Source of the DNA: an uncultured bacterium
GTDB taxonomy: Bacteria; Spirochaetota; Leptospiria; Leptospirales; Leptonemataceae
Assembly: GCA_937928085.1 (NCBI GenBank)
Contig: CALFVU010000008.1
Location: 372,001 to 436,000 of the forward strand
DNA: 64,000 nucleotides
Reading direction: 5' to 3'
The notes beneath the pieces are model-generated. The model searched no databases. It was not told the origin of the DNA and worked only from the letters and a program-made list of their open reading frames with translations. The position numbers and the translations under genes were made by a program. This document shows, piece by piece, positions 54,233 through 64,000 of this stretch. Position 1 is the stretch's first letter, and each line of letters starts with the position of its first letter.

Positions 54233-54895
54233 ATGGAAAATGAATTACAAAAAAAATTATTTCAAATTGTTAAAAAACCAAGTAGTTATAAGCTTCATCC
54301 GAATATTATTTTACCAAAGGAAATTACTCCTATTACAGAAGAAGAGCTATTTTTAAAAAAAGATAGCTTTCGTGTTTTGGAACTCGGATGTGGATGGGGA
54401 GAGTTTGCTTTTCAGTGGCTCGATGATCATCCCGATCATGAATACCTAGCTATTGAAGTAAAAAAAGAAAGAATTCTAAAAATACTAAAAAAAATAGACA
54501 GATATGATCAAAAAAATTTAAAAATCATGCCTATTAATTTTGAATGGTTTTTAGAGGAAATCTTGCCTTATAAGGCTTTTGATTTTATCATTATTAATTT
54601 TCCTGATCCCTGGCCTAAGAAAAGACATTGGAAACATAGAATCATAAATAAAAAAAATTTAGAAGTATTTTATAATTTATTAAGAAATTTTGGAAAAATT
54701 TATATAGCTACAGATTATGGACCTTATGCAAGAAAAATTTTAAGTTTATTTAGAAAATCAAAATTTTTCATTCCTTTAATTCCTTTTCCGAATTATGTAA
54801 GAAAGAGAATCTCTTTTTTTCCACAAAGCAAATTCGAAAGAATTACATCTAAAACTACAAAACCTTATTTTATGCTTTGGAAAAAAATTGATTGA
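54233..54895 (+). CDS. trmB: tRNA (guanine46-N7)-methyltransferase
   Basis: TrmB methylates G46 in tRNA. 220 residues with SAM motif LELGCGWGEFAFQW, EYLAIEVKKERILKILKKI, and the signature INFPDPWPKKRHWKHRI, then the later FERITSKTTKPYFMLW. Complete and typical. It is divergent from the metallo-beta-lactamase gene over 80 bases. Confidence 0.95.
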   Translation: MENELQKKLFQIVKKPSSYKLHPNIILPKEITPITEEELFLKKDSFRVLELGCGWGEFAFQWLDDHPDHEYLAIEVKKERILKILKKIDRYDQKNLKIMPINFEWFLEEILPYKAFDFIIINFPDPWPKKRHWKHRIINKKNLEVFYNLLRNFGKIYIATDYGPYARKILSLFRKSKFFIPLIPFPNYVRKRISFFPQSKFERITSKTTKPYFMLWKKID

Positions 54896-54924
54896 TAATA
54901 AAATTTTATCGATAATTTAACAAT

Positions 54925-55131
54925 ATGACAGAAAAAAAACCTATCAAAATTACAAAAGAAGAATTTCGAGAAATCATAAAACAATATCGTCTTTTGTGGG
55001 AATTAATTGAGTCCAGTCCAAGAAGAAAAATTATGACTAGCTACGAAAAGCTATGGAATCGAAAAAAAAATCAATTTCTAGAAAATCATAAAAAAATTGA
55101 TAAAGTTTTTAAATTTAAAAGAGAAAATTAA
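54925..55131 (+). CDS. Small basic protein of unknown function
   Basis: 68 residues, charged and helical (ITKEEFREIIKQYRLLWELI). No family recognised. It follows trmB by 29 bases and precedes a possible AT-rich hairpin. A real small gene is plausible, with moderate support only. Confidence 0.5.
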   Translation: MTEKKPIKITKEEFREIIKQYRLLWELIESSPRRKIMTSYEKLWNRKKNQFLENHKKIDKVFKFKREN

Positions 55132-55154
55132 AATAAAAAGTTGTTTTATTTTAA
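55128..55154. terminator. AT-only hairpin between convergent genes
   Basis: An 11-base arm (55128-55138) pairs with 55144-55154 over loop AGTTG, flanked by A/T runs. It lies between convergent genes ending at 55131 and 55162. It contains no G-C pairs, so the stem is weak. Confidence 0.35.
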
Positions 55155-55161
55155 ATTGAAT

Positions 55162-55992
55162 TCAATTTTTTTTAAAACTATTCCATAAAACCATAAAATA
55201 AAATTTTACAAAATACCACCAAAAGTCTATACGATATGGTTTCGTCAACAATCTCCATAACCATTGTAGACCATTGATCTGAAAAAACTCAGGGATATTT
55301 CTTTTTCCAGCTAAAATATCAAATGCATTGTCTACACCAATCACAATAGAATATTTTTTTTCTTTTGGATTTTTTGTTTCATAAGAAAATATATCAAGAT
55401 TATCTCGAATCCATTTTTCTTGCTTGGGAAATCCCATTCCAACCAACACTATATCGGGTGAACATTTTTTTAAAGATAATTTGATTTTTTTTTCCCATTC
55501 ATTAGAAAAGTAACCAGATTGCCTTCCAATGATTTGTATACCAGGCAAATTTCTTGTTAAATTTTTATAGACTTTTTCTATATTTTCTTGTTTAGAGCCT
55601 AATAGATAAATTGTGTATTTGCTTTTATGTGCTAAGCGAAAAAGATCCATAAGAAAAGAGATCAGTGAAATTCTCTCCTTTAGATTTTGATTTAGTTTTT
55701 TCGATGCCCATTGTAAACCTTTTCCTTCTGCTATAATAAGATCAGATTCTGAAAATTTTTGATATTTTTGACCCGGTCGAATTCTCATCAATTTTATAGG
55801 ATCCAGAAAAAGAACGAATCTAACTTTCTTTCGATTTTCTAAAAAATCTAAAATTTTTGCCATAGATTCTTCTCGGGTAAGATCATCAATAGGGACTCCT
55901 AAAATGTTTTTTTTATCTATTTTCGTTATATCTATGGATTTATACTCTAATAATATATCTTTTTCTTCCCAAACAAAAGATTCTAAATTCAT
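55162..55992 (-). CDS. WecG/TagA/CpsF-family glycosyltransferase
   Basis: GT26 family, about 276 residues. Motifs: FVLFLDPIKLMRIRPG, IIAEGKGLQWASKKL, YTIYLLGSKQENIEKVYKNL, DIVLVGMGFPKQEKWIRDN, YSIVIGVDNAFDILAGKRN and NGLQWLWRLLTKPYRI. These enzymes add N-acetylmannosamine-type sugars to lipid-linked intermediates of surface polysaccharide or teichoic acid. The acceptor here is unknown. Start 55992 is chosen for AGAGGT 5 bases upstream; an in-frame ATG at 56013 would overlap thiE. Confidence 0.9.
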   Translation of the reverse strand: MNLESFVWEEKDILLEYKSIDITKIDKKNILGVPIDDLTREESMAKILDFLENRKKVRFVLFLDPIKLMRIRPGQKYQKFSESDLIIAEGKGLQWASKKLNQNLKERISLISFLMDLFRLAHKSKYTIYLLGSKQENIEKVYKNLTRNLPGIQIIGRQSGYFSNEWEKKIKLSLKKCSPDIVLVGMGFPKQEKWIRDNLDIFSYETKNPKEKKYSIVIGVDNAFDILAGKRNIPEFFQINGLQWLWRLLTKPYRIDFWWYFVKFYFMVLWNSFKKN

Positions 55993-56000
55993 AAGACCTC

Positions 56001-56696
56001 TTATGGATAACAAATAGGTATCTTATTGTTGAGAAAATTAGAAATACTTGCAAAGTAAATTGTTTTATTATTAAAATATTTAAAATTATAAAAGGTATGA
56101 TATAAAGCTTCAATTACGGATTTTTCGATTCCACCGATCAATACAATCGAAATTTCAAGTTGATTTGTAATAATGAATGTTAAAATTTTATTAAGTTCTT
56201 CTTGATTTATCACAGGATATTCCACAATTTTTGTAGTTGTGGAATTCACAGGACCAATTGCTAAATAACCTAAAATTGATTGAAATTCTTCATATATTTT
56301 CGAAAACTGCAAAAAATTATGTGTAGAAATTCCAAATATGAGCTTATCTTTTGATAACAAAAATTCTGTAAGATTTTTTGCAAAATTATATTTTTCTTTA
56401 ATTTCAGATACTTTTTCTTTCAAATCAAATTGATATAAATCCTCTATACCTAAATGGATTCCATCTACAAAGTCAAGTAAATCATAATAATCATTTAGTA
56501 TAATTTTTTTATTAAATTTTTTATAAAAATTTTTCAATAAATCTAATACTTCATTTTTAGTTTTGTTCTTAATTCTAAGTTGAAAAAAATCTAAATTTTG
56601 AAGTAACCTTTTTAAGTATTCTTCTGTTATGTTTTGAGTTTCTAAAAATTTCACATCCACAATTGGATATAAACAAAAACGCAGACTATCCTCCAC
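56001..56696 (-). CDS. thiE: Thiamine-phosphate synthase-like protein
   Basis: 231 residues with a ThiE/TenI barrel: LDFFQLRIKNKTKNEVLDLL, KIILNDYYDLLDFVDGIHLG, FGISTHNF, YLAIGPVNSTTTK and VLIGGIEKSVIEAL. ThiE couples the pyrimidine and thiazole units to thiamine phosphate. The GPVNSTTTK segment differs from the usual GP-x-F-x-T-x-TK by losing the aromatic residue. A ThiS gene overlaps its start, which supports a thiamine role. A TenI-like role cannot be excluded. Confidence 0.8.
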   Translation of the reverse strand: MEDSLRFCLYPIVDVKFLETQNITEEYLKRLLQNLDFFQLRIKNKTKNEVLDLLKNFYKKFNKKIILNDYYDLLDFVDGIHLGIEDLYQFDLKEKVSEIKEKYNFAKNLTEFLLSKDKLIFGISTHNFLQFSKIYEEFQSILGYLAIGPVNSTTTKIVEYPVINQEELNKILTFIITNQLEISIVLIGGIEKSVIEALYHTFYNFKYFNNKTIYFASISNFLNNKIPICYP

Positions 56697-56886
56697 CTAC
56701 AAATCGTATAATTTCTATTACATCACTATCTTTTAAAATTTCTTTATCCCATTCTGATTTTTCAATGATATTTCCATTTATTTCAATTGCAATCATAGTG
56801 TTCTTAATATTGTATTTGTTTAATAATTCATGTATAGTGGGTTTGGAGAGTTCAGAAATCGAAACTTCTTTTCCATTCACAACCAT
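56686..56886 (-). CDS. thiS: Sulfur carrier protein ThiS
   Basis: 66-residue ubiquitin-like sulfur carrier for thiazole synthesis. It opens MVVNGKEVSISELSKPTIHE and ends EIIRFVGGG with the terminal Gly-Gly that is adenylated and thiocarboxylated. Slight oddity: one extra glycine after the GG. Its stop lies inside thiE. No TPP-type riboswitch is visible in the 57 bases upstream. Confidence 0.88.
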   Translation of the reverse strand: MVVNGKEVSISELSKPTIHELLNKYNIKNTMIAIEINGNIIEKSEWDKEILKDSDVIEIIRFVGGG

Positions 56887-56943
56887 ATATTTTAGTGAAA
56901 ATTACAAAAAACGAAAGGTTACTTAAAATTCAATCTTTTTTTT

Positions 56944-57429
56944 TCAATCTTTCTTTGGTATGTTTGTGTCTGATTCTGAAAAAATTATATTGATTTCTTC
57001 ATTCGAATCTTTTCTATCGTATGTAGGATTTGATTTAGAAAAATTATCAAGAATTTGACGGATGATACTTTCTGGGGTTTGATTTAACAAGTATTTTGTA
57101 AAACCGTCCCAAGTTTCCTGTATAGTTTTTAAATCTTCGCTCTTAAGTAAAGACTGAATTTGTTCAAAAATAGTTTCTAAATTTTTTTGAGCTTCGATTA
57201 AAAATTCAGCTAATTTAACATCAAGCACTCGTAAGAGTTGTTCAATAGTTTGAGCGGTATTTGTAAGAATTTCTCGAATTTTTTGAACTTCTTGAACTTG
57301 TACTTCTTCTCCAAGCTTTTTGTAATTTTCTATAGATTCAATAATATTTTGATTCAATCTTTCTATAACAGGGTTGATTGTATTTAACCACATCTGAATA
57401 AAAAATTGCTTCCATTCATCGAGTTGCAT
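56944..57429 (-). CDS. Helical coiled-coil protein, phasin-like in character
   Basis: 161 residues, almost entirely amphipathic helix (WLNTINPVIERLNQNIIESI, VQEVQKIREILTNTAQTIEQ) with an acidic, disordered tail. An excellent ribosome-binding site (AGGAGG, 6 bases before ATG) argues for good expression. It resembles phasin-like or chemotaxis-adaptor-like coiled coils in character, but I recognise no family. The 87 bases up to the divergent dksA hold their promoters. Confidence 0.6.
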   Translation of the reverse strand: MQLDEWKQFFIQMWLNTINPVIERLNQNIIESIENYKKLGEEVQVQEVQKIREILTNTAQTIEQLLRVLDVKLAEFLIEAQKNLETIFEQIQSLLKSEDLKTIQETWDGFTKYLLNQTPESIIRQILDNFSKSNPTYDRKDSNEEINIIFSESDTNIPKKD

Positions 57430-57516
57430 AAAAATTCCTCCTTATAACAAAAAAGAATTTACCATCTTAAAAATTGTATTATTTTTACCTTTTAAAATCA
57501 TTCGTATAGAGGTTAT

Positions 57517-57897
57517 ATGAAAAAGCAAGAATACCACTTGTCAAAGAAAAAATTGGAAGAATATAAAAAAATGTTACTCGAAGAAAAAGCAAAAATATTA
57601 GAGCAACTTTCAGAAGAACAAAAAAATTATATTTTTAAAGAAGAAAAAGATGAAGTGGATTTAGCTGATATATTAATAAATAACGAAATCGTAGATAAAT
57701 TATCTGATTTAGATGCAGAAAAACTTCGACTTATAGAAAGGGCTTTAGAAAAAATTGAAGAAGGAACATACGGAATATGTGAAGGTACAGGTAAACCAAT
57801 ATCAGAAGAAAGATTGCAAGCAATTCCTTGGACACCTTATTCATATGAGTATGCAGAACAATTGGATAGGGAAAGACGAAGAGGAAAAACAAGATAA
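57517..57897 (+). CDS. DksA/TraR-like protein without zinc finger
   Basis: 126 residues. The coiled-coil tip has the functional Asp-x-x-Asp-x-Ala motif (DEVDLA, 45-50) that acts in the RNA polymerase secondary channel. The C-terminal globular part retains YGICEGTGKPISEERLQAIP, but only one cysteine (C88) of the usual four is present. A zinc-independent DksA is therefore likely, similar in principle to DksA2 of Pseudomonas. It probably modulates transcription initiation with ppGpp. gyrB follows 41 bases later. Confidence 0.85.
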   Translation: MKKQEYHLSKKKLEEYKKMLLEEKAKILEQLSEEQKNYIFKEEKDEVDLADILINNEIVDKLSDLDAEKLRLIERALEKIEEGTYGICEGTGKPISEERLQAIPWTPYSYEYAEQLDRERRRGKTR

Positions 57898-57908
57898 TTT
57901 TTGTTTGA

Positions 57909-59885
<1,977 letters not shown>

Positions 59886-59888
59886 AAA

Positions 59889-62339
59889 TTGGAACATAAA
59901 TCAACCTATACCCCCGTAATTCTTCAATATTTAGAAATAAAAGCAAAATATCCTGATTGTATACTTTTTTTTAGAATGGGAGATTTTTATGAACTATTTT
60001 TTGAAGATGCAAAAATAGCCTCCCCTATTATGGATGTAGTCTTAACACGTCGCCAAAATGAAATTCCAATGGCGGGTGTACCTTATCATACTGCAGAAAT
60101 ATATATTAATCGATTACTACAAGCAGGAAAGAAAATTGCTATTGCAGAACAAATTTCAGATTCTTCATCTTCGAAAATCATTAATAGAAAAGTAGTAAGA
60201 ATTCTTTCGCCAGGTACCATCGTAGAAGAAAATTTATTAAAAGATGCCCAAGCCCGTTTTCTTATGAGTGTTCATTCAGTTCAAGATGTTATTGGAATTG
60301 CTCTGGCTGATATATCAACCGGCAACTTAATATGTTATGAAATTTCCCAAACAAGTGGATATAGCTTTTTTGATCTTTATAGTGCTTATCTGCCCGAGGA
60401 AATTATTTTAACGCATAATACTTTACCTATCATAGAAAATGATTTAAAAGCAAAACCGTATATTACGTATTTAGAACCTTGGAAAGCAGAACTAAACGAA
60501 GCAAAGCGAAAAATAGAAAAATTTTATCAAGTTCGGATTGAATCTTTTTTAAACAAAGAAAAAATTCAAACTCCTATTTTGGGGGCAATAAGTTTATTAT
60601 TGTATTATCTTGAGTCAAATTTTCCAGAACAAAAAATTATTTTAGATTTTCCAAAATTCCATTGGGGAAAAGAAGATTTTTTGGTTATTGACGAAAAAAC
60701 TATTAAAAATCTAAATCTCTTTGAACCAAAAGAAAGTTCTTTGATAAATTTATTTTCTCCAATTACATCTAAAGGTAAAAGAGTACTTAAAGAATGGATG
60801 TTACATCCTTTAAAAAATCTAGAAGAAATTCAAAAACGATTAAATTTAGTAGAAAAATTTTATCAACGAAAAGATTTGATTATAAATTTAATAGAACATT
60901 TAAAAGAAATTGGAGATATAGAAAGAATGTTAACACGGATGCAGTATGGTAAAGCAAATCCAAAAGATTTTCGAGTTCTAATCCATTCGATTAAAGCTAT
61001 AGAAATCATATCTCGAGTTTTAGATTTAGAAGAAGTAGGATTTACAATTCATATTCCGCCTTCTGTAAATGAACTCATTCAGATTCTAGATCATTCAATT
61101 GTAGAATATCCCCCAGCAGTTTTAGGAAATTCGCAGTTTTTAAAAAATGGCATAGATCAAGAATATGATGAAGCTTTTAAAGCAAAAAAAGAAGGAGGGA
61201 ATTGGATAGTAGAATTCGAAAAAAATGAAAAGCAACGAACAGGTCTTTCTTCTTTGAAAGTAGGTTATAATAAAATTACAGGTTATTACATAGAAATTTC
61301 TAAGATGCAAGCGAAATATGCACCTGATGAATACGAACGAAAACAAACTTTAACAAATTACGAAAGGTTTACAAATCCATATTTAAAAGAAATCGAAAGA
61401 AAAATTTTACTATCTGAACAGACTATTGAAGAAATAGAAAAGAAATATTTTCAACAGTTTTTAGAGATGGTATTAAACAAAAAACAAGAATTAAAAAGTT
61501 TAATCGATAAAATTTCTTATTTAGATGTAATTATAGACTTTGCAAAAGTTGCTCTGGAAAATCACTGGACAAAACCTAATTGGAATCATAACAAAGAGCT
61601 ATATTTAAAAAATTCCCGTCATCCAGTTGTAGAAAAATTCTTAAAACAAAAAAGTGATTTTATTCCCAATGATGTATATTTAAACACAAATGATCAAAGT
61701 TTAGCTATTATTACTGGAGCGAATATGTCAGGTAAATCCACTTATATAAGACAAGTTGGGATCATACAGATTTTAGCCCAGATAGGTTGTTTTATTCCCG
61801 CTGAAGAAAGTAGCCTTAGTATTGTGGATCGAATTTTTACACGAGTAGGTGCAAGTGATAACCTAGCTATGGGAGAATCTACCTTTTTTGTGGAGATGTT
61901 AGAAACTGCACAAATTTTAAATTATTTTACGGAAGATTCATTAATCATAATGGATGAGGTGGGTAGAGGTACTTCCACCTATGACGGGCTTTCGATTGCA
62001 TGGGCAATTGTAGAATATTTAACACAAACAAAAAAACCAAAAACGTTATTTGCAACTCATTATTATGAATTAACAGAACTAGAAGATCGAGAAGGTGTAT
62101 ATAACTTAACAGTCGAGGTTTTAGAGAAAGATAAAGAAGTAATTTTTTTGCATAAAATTAAAAAAGGCATTGCTGATAAATCTTATGGAATTCATGTTGC
62201 CAAATTGGCTGGTCTTCCAAAAAAAGTGATCGATAGAGCATTGGAGTTATTAGAATATTTTGAATCAAAACATAATCTAAAAACTGCAAAAAAAGAAAAA
62301 AAAATTTTAGAATCTAAAAATCAAATGGAATTATTTTAA
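59889..62339 (+). CDS. mutS: DNA mismatch repair protein MutS
   Basis: 816 residues; recognises mismatches and loops. N-terminal mismatch-binding FRMGDFYELF (the Phe-x-Glu stacking motif), then connector and lever domains, and a C-terminal ATPase with ITGANMSGKSTYIRQ, DEVGRGTSTYDGLSIAWAIV and TLFATHYYELTEL. The start is TTG at 59889 (the only one giving a normal N-terminus), 3 bases after gyrB. It is followed by the copper ATPase gene 21 bases later. No mutL is present in the window. Confidence 0.97.
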   Translation: MEHKSTYTPVILQYLEIKAKYPDCILFFRMGDFYELFFEDAKIASPIMDVVLTRRQNEIPMAGVPYHTAEIYINRLLQAGKKIAIAEQISDSSSSKIINRKVVRILSPGTIVEENLLKDAQARFLMSVHSVQDVIGIALADISTGNLICYEISQTSGYSFFDLYSAYLPEEIILTHNTLPIIENDLKAKPYITYLEPWKAELNEAKRKIEKFYQVRIESFLNKEKIQTPILGAISLLLYYLESNFPEQKIILDFPKFHWGKEDFLVIDEKTIKNLNLFEPKESSLINLFSPITSKGKRVLKEWMLHPLKNLEEIQKRLNLVEKFYQRKDLIINLIEHLKEIGDIERMLTRMQYGKANPKDFRVLIHSIKAIEIISRVLDLEEVGFTIHIPPSVNELIQILDHSIVEYPPAVLGNSQFLKNGIDQEYDEAFKAKKEGGNWIVEFEKNEKQRTGLSSLKVGYNKITGYYIEISKMQAKYAPDEYERKQTLTNYERFTNPYLKEIERKILLSEQTIEEIEKKYFQQFLEMVLNKKQELKSLIDKISYLDVIIDFAKVALENHWTKPNWNHNKELYLKNSRHPVVEKFLKQKSDFIPNDVYLNTNDQSLAIITGANMSGKSTYIRQVGIIQILAQIGCFIPAEESSLSIVDRIFTRVGASDNLAMGESTFFVEMLETAQILNYFTEDSLIIMDEVGRGTSTYDGLSIAWAIVEYLTQTKKPKTLFATHYYELTELEDREGVYNLTVEVLEKDKEVIFLHKIKKGIADKSYGIHVAKLAGLPKKVIDRALELLEYFESKHNLKTAKKEKKILESKNQMELF

Positions 62340-62360
62340 AAGTGGATTTTTATTTAACTT

Positions 62361-64000
62361 ATGAAATTCCAAATTCTGGATTCAGAAAAAGAAACAAAAA
62401 TTTTGTCAGTATCTGGAATGTATTGTAGTGGTTGTGCAGCTCGAATTGAAAATATTTTAAAAAAAGTAGATGGTGTTCAAGAAATAAAAGTAAATTTTGC
62501 TGTTTCGACTGCTTTTGTGGAGTACGATCCAAATCGAATTGAGTTTAAAGAAATTCAAGAAAAGATTAAAAAACTAGGATATGATTCTAAGATTAAAGAA
62601 CATCCCTTTGCAAAAGATCAAATAGAAAAAATAAAAATCGAAAGAAAAAAACATTTTCAAGAATTTGTTTTGTTTGGTATCAGTTTGCTTCTTAGTCTGC
62701 CCTTACTTCTTCATATGATCTTTGATTTTTATATTTCACATTACCTACAGTTCTTGTTAGCAACTCCTATTCAGTTTATTATAGGATTTAGATTTCACAA
62801 AGGAGCCTGGAAGACTTTAACAACGGGGGGAGCAAATATGGATGTTTTAGTTTCTTTAGGTACTAATGTAGCATATTTTTACAGTGTATTTTTATTATTT
62901 TTCAAAAATTCCCATTCGGTATATTTTGAATCCTCTGCAATGATAATTACATTTGTTTTGTTAGGAAAAATTTTAGAAAACATTTCGAAACGTAGAGCTC
63001 GACAATCAATAGAAGATCTTTTTTCTTTACAGCCTTTGATTTGTCATAAACTTGTAGAAAATCATATAGAAGACATAGAAATTTTTCTTATTCGAAAAGG
63101 AGATATAATTTTAATTCGACCCTCAGAAAATATACCTGTTGATGGTATTGTTATCGAAGGCACCAGTGAATGTGATGAATCTTTAATTACAGGGGAAAGT
63201 CTTCCTATTTTAAAAAAAGTTGGTGATCAAGTCTATTCTGGTACAACAAATCTTTCTGGTATGTTAAAAGTAAAAGTTTTAGAAGAACCAGATCATTCAA
63301 CGCTTTCCAAAATCATAAAAATGGTAGAAGAAACACAAAATTCAAAAGCTCCTATTCAAAAATTAGCAGATTCAATTTCTGGTTATTTTGCTTTTATAGT
63401 TATTGGAATTAGTTTTCTTGCTTTTTTTCTATCTTACTTTGTTTTTTCTGTAGATTTAAACTCCTCAATTCTTCGATCCGTTTCTGTTTTAGTGATTGCA
63501 TGTCCTTGTGCTCTTGGACTTGCTACTCCAATTGCTATTTTAATTGCTTCTGGAATGTCTGCAAAATCTGGAATCTTGTTTAAAAATGCAGAAATTATAG
63601 AAGCAACAGGAAATATACAAACTTTGGTTTTTGATAAAACTGGAACTTTAACTACTGGAGATTTTCTTGTCTATAAATATTTTATTTATGATACATCTTT
63701 AAATCCGATTGATTCTGAAAAAGAACAATGGGTGTTAAAATGCATACAAATTTCGGAAAGTGCATCGGAACATAAAATAGGACAATCCCTATATAATTTT
63801 ATTGATCAAAAAAATATCAAGGTAGATGTCCAACTCAAAAATTTAGAAAATTTTATTGGGTATGGAATCCAAACCCTTATAGAGTCCTCTAGCCAACTTT
63901 ATGATGTTTTTATAGGAAATGAAGAGTGGATTAAAGCACAACATCCTTATGGAGAGCACTGGATTAATTTTATAAAAAGAAACTTTGAAGATGAACATCA
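62361..64000 (+). CDS. copA: Copper P1B-type ATPase (partial, cut by window end)
   Basis: An open frame from the ATG at 62361 runs past the right edge (546 codons seen). The N-terminal HMA domain has the Cys-x-x-Cys metal site (GMYCSGCAARIE, C22/C25). Membrane helices follow, the A-domain has ESLITGESLPI, the transmembrane metal site is IACPCALGLATPIAI (Cys-Pro-Cys), and the P-domain has FDKTGTLTTGD. Cys-Pro-Cys plus one HMA domain fits Cu(+) export (CopA). Expression signals are not clear. It follows mutS closely. Confidence 0.93.
   Translation, partial: MKFQILDSEKETKILSVSGMYCSGCAARIENILKKVDGVQEIKVNFAVSTAFVEYDPNRIEFKEIQEKIKKLGYDSKIKEHPFAKDQIEKIKIERKKHFQEFVLFGISLLLSLPLLLHMIFDFYISHYLQFLLATPIQFIIGFRFHKGAWKTLTTGGANMDVLVSLGTNVAYFYSVFLLFFKNSHSVYFESSAMIITFVLLGKILENISKRRARQSIEDLFSLQPLICHKLVENHIEDIEIFLIRKGDIILIRPSENIPVDGIVIEGTSECDESLITGESLPILKKVGDQVYSGTTNLSGMLKVKVLEEPDHSTLSKIIKMVEETQNSKAPIQKLADSISGYFAFIVIGISFLAFFLSYFVFSVDLNSSILRSVSVLVIACPCALGLATPIAILIASGMSAKSGILFKNAEIIEATGNIQTLVFDKTGTLTTGDFLVYKYFIYDTSLNPIDSEKEQWVLKCIQISESASEHKIGQSLYNFIDQKNIKVDVQLKNLENFIGYGIQTLIESSSQLYDVFIGNEEWIKAQHPYGEHWINFIKRNFEDEH

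Noticed and set aside
56887-56943. TPP riboswitch before thiS
   Set aside because: The upstream gap is only 57 bases and shows none of the conserved TPP core sequences.

Overview
The window is strongly AT-rich, compact DNA from a diderm (Gram-negative-type) bacterium. Lipid A genes (lpxI, lpxB), a type II secretion operon with a GspD secretin, and several predicted lipoproteins all require an outer membrane. My best guess is a spirochaete of the Leptospirales lineage. Supporting this are a FecR-type protein beside a Cache/HAMP adenylate cyclase, a LruC-like lipoprotein, GAF-SpoIIE phosphatase signalling, and a small bacterial histone-fold protein. There is no 16S gene in the window, so the assignment is inference. 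No transposase, integrase, prophage or CRISPR array is visible. The content looks like ordinary chromosome with many small, diverged or catalytically altered family members.

Layout. 1-3.7 kb (minus): a FecR-domain protein cut by the window edge and a class III adenylate cyclase. 3.9-6.9 kb (plus): lpxI-lpxB-argF. 6.9-8.6 kb (minus): a LruC-like lipoprotein and a histone-fold protein. 8.9-11.6 kb (plus): a DsbD split over two genes, a BFD-type Fe-S protein and an OsmC protein. 11.6-12.2 kb: a decayed gene plus the serA terminator. 12.2-15.8 kb (minus): serA, then an operon of two cyclic-nucleotide-binding-fold proteins and an unknown protein. 16.0-17.0 kb: an alpha/beta-hydrolase relative, followed by tRNA-Ala(GGC) on minus. 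17.3-24.4 kb (plus): a TPR protein with an Mrr-like tail, a GAF-PP2C-HATPase regulator, its STAS partner, and a six-hairpin glycosidase-like protein. 24.5-29.6 kb (plus): ilvH, a J-domain protein, a thioredoxin-like protein, leuA, hemN. 30.2-35.2 kb: a radical SAM protein, ssb (minus), a UvrD-like helicase, a TetR regulator (minus).

35.3-40.1 kb (plus): a tightly packed run of queG, rsmH, an FtsL-like protein, an orphan FlhB C-terminal-like protein, an altered HD-GYP protein and a YraN-like protein. It ends in a clear terminator facing a ComM relative with a degenerate Walker A (minus). 41.6-51.5 kb (plus): the type II secretion cluster (lipoprotein, LysM/M23 endopeptidase, gspC-D-E-F-G-H-I-J) running directly into dtd. 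51.6-57.4 kb: a DUF4395 membrane protein, queF, a class II aldolase, a metallo-beta-lactamase-fold protein, trmB, a WecG/TagA glycosyltransferase, thiE, thiS and a coiled-coil protein. 57.5-64.0 kb (plus): a zinc-less DksA-like protein, gyrB, mutS, and a copper P-type ATPase cut by the right edge.

How the genes fit together. Second-messenger signalling recurs: a cyclase, two cNMP-binding-fold proteins and an altered HD-GYP protein. A fused SpoIIE phosphatase/RsbW-like kinase with a STAS protein forms a partner-switch module. Queuosine synthesis is represented twice (queF, queG). Branched-chain amino acid synthesis (ilvH, leuA) is clustered. Genes are packed with ATGA or TTGA overlaps, and three convergent pairs share their stop codons within 4 bases. 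The most unusual items are the histone-fold protein and a set of family members that have lost canonical catalytic or metal residues (hydrolase, HD-GYP, ComM, Mrr-like, DksA).
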